Positions 61,020-64,000 of a DNA stretch of 64,000 bases are shown here, piece by piece. The notes under the pieces are model-generated. The model did no database searches, was not told where the DNA came from, and saw only the letters and a list, made by a program, of their open reading frames with translations. The DNA comes from RYN-230 sp963851025 (GTDB lineage Bacteria > Actinomycetota > Actinomycetes > Streptosporangiales > Streptosporangiaceae): assembly GCA_963851025.1 (NCBI GenBank), contig CAWKOA010000007.1:124001-188000 (forward strand), read 5' to 3'. Each line of letters begins with the position of its first letter. Within the stretch, counting starts at the first letter, position 1. A program made the position numbers and the translations under genes.

Positions 61020-64000
<2,981 letters not shown>

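Overview
This 64 kb window is very GC-rich and looks chromosomal, from an actinomycete (Actinomycetota). The signs are a complete conservon (sensor kinase, Roadblock, DUF742, small GTPase), an Eis-type acetyltransferase, a nitroreductase of the mycothiol-linked Rv2466c family, SpoIIE-type phosphatases, a hopanoid locus, many GTG starts and four-base start/stop overlaps. The species cannot be fixed from the sequence; a Streptomyces- or Streptosporangiales-like lineage fits best. No rRNA, tRNA, insertion sequence, prophage or CRISPR array was seen.

Layout. 1-6.8 kb: a truncated FAD monooxygenase, a PAS-GAF-SpoIIE-ATPase regulator, a MacB-type ABC exporter pair and a family 39-like glycosyltransferase. 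6.9-16.0 kb: a seven-gene hopanoid operon on the minus strand (hpnC, hpnD, hpnE, polyprenyl diphosphate synthase, shc, an hpnG-ispH fusion, hpnH). It makes squalene from farnesyl diphosphate, cyclises it to hopene and adds the adenosine-derived side chain; the fused IspH feeds in isoprenoid precursors. 16.1-17.0 kb: a gene-free regulatory gap. 17.1-21.2 kb: the conservon cvnABCD, followed by a convergent membrane SpoIIE phosphatase. 22.4-31.6 kb: eis, a small basic protein, rpiB, a DsbA-like nitroreductase, pepN, an MFS permease and malQ. 31.7-40.4 kb: a membrane protein, a penicillin acylase-like hydrolase, an amidase, a NERD protein, ilvD and menA. 40.6-50.4 kb: an SPFH/NfeD pair, an acyl-CoA ligase, a DapA-family lyase with a divergent LysR regulator, an aldo/keto reductase, a two-propeller lipoprotein, a YccF protein and a DUF2277 protein.

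50.5-64 kb is a conserved actinobacterial housekeeping block read on the minus strand: infB, ylxP (DUF503), rbfA, nrnA-like DHH phosphoesterase, truB, a DAHP synthase, ribF, rpsO, pnp, an M16 protease and dapB. It joins translation initiation, ribosome maturation, tRNA modification, RNA decay, FAD synthesis and lysine/peptidoglycan precursor synthesis.

The main caveat is that about eighteen apparent one-base frame breaks interrupt thirteen genes, including infB, which is essential in bacteria generally. Most look like an extra base, often in a short G or C run, and correcting each gives a product of normal family length. I read them mainly as sequence or assembly errors and give each gene its full corrected span. 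The most interesting biology is the HpnG-IspH fusion, the repeat inside shc, a set of 15-21 bp tandem repeats at several gene ends, and a lipoprotein with two beta-propellers.
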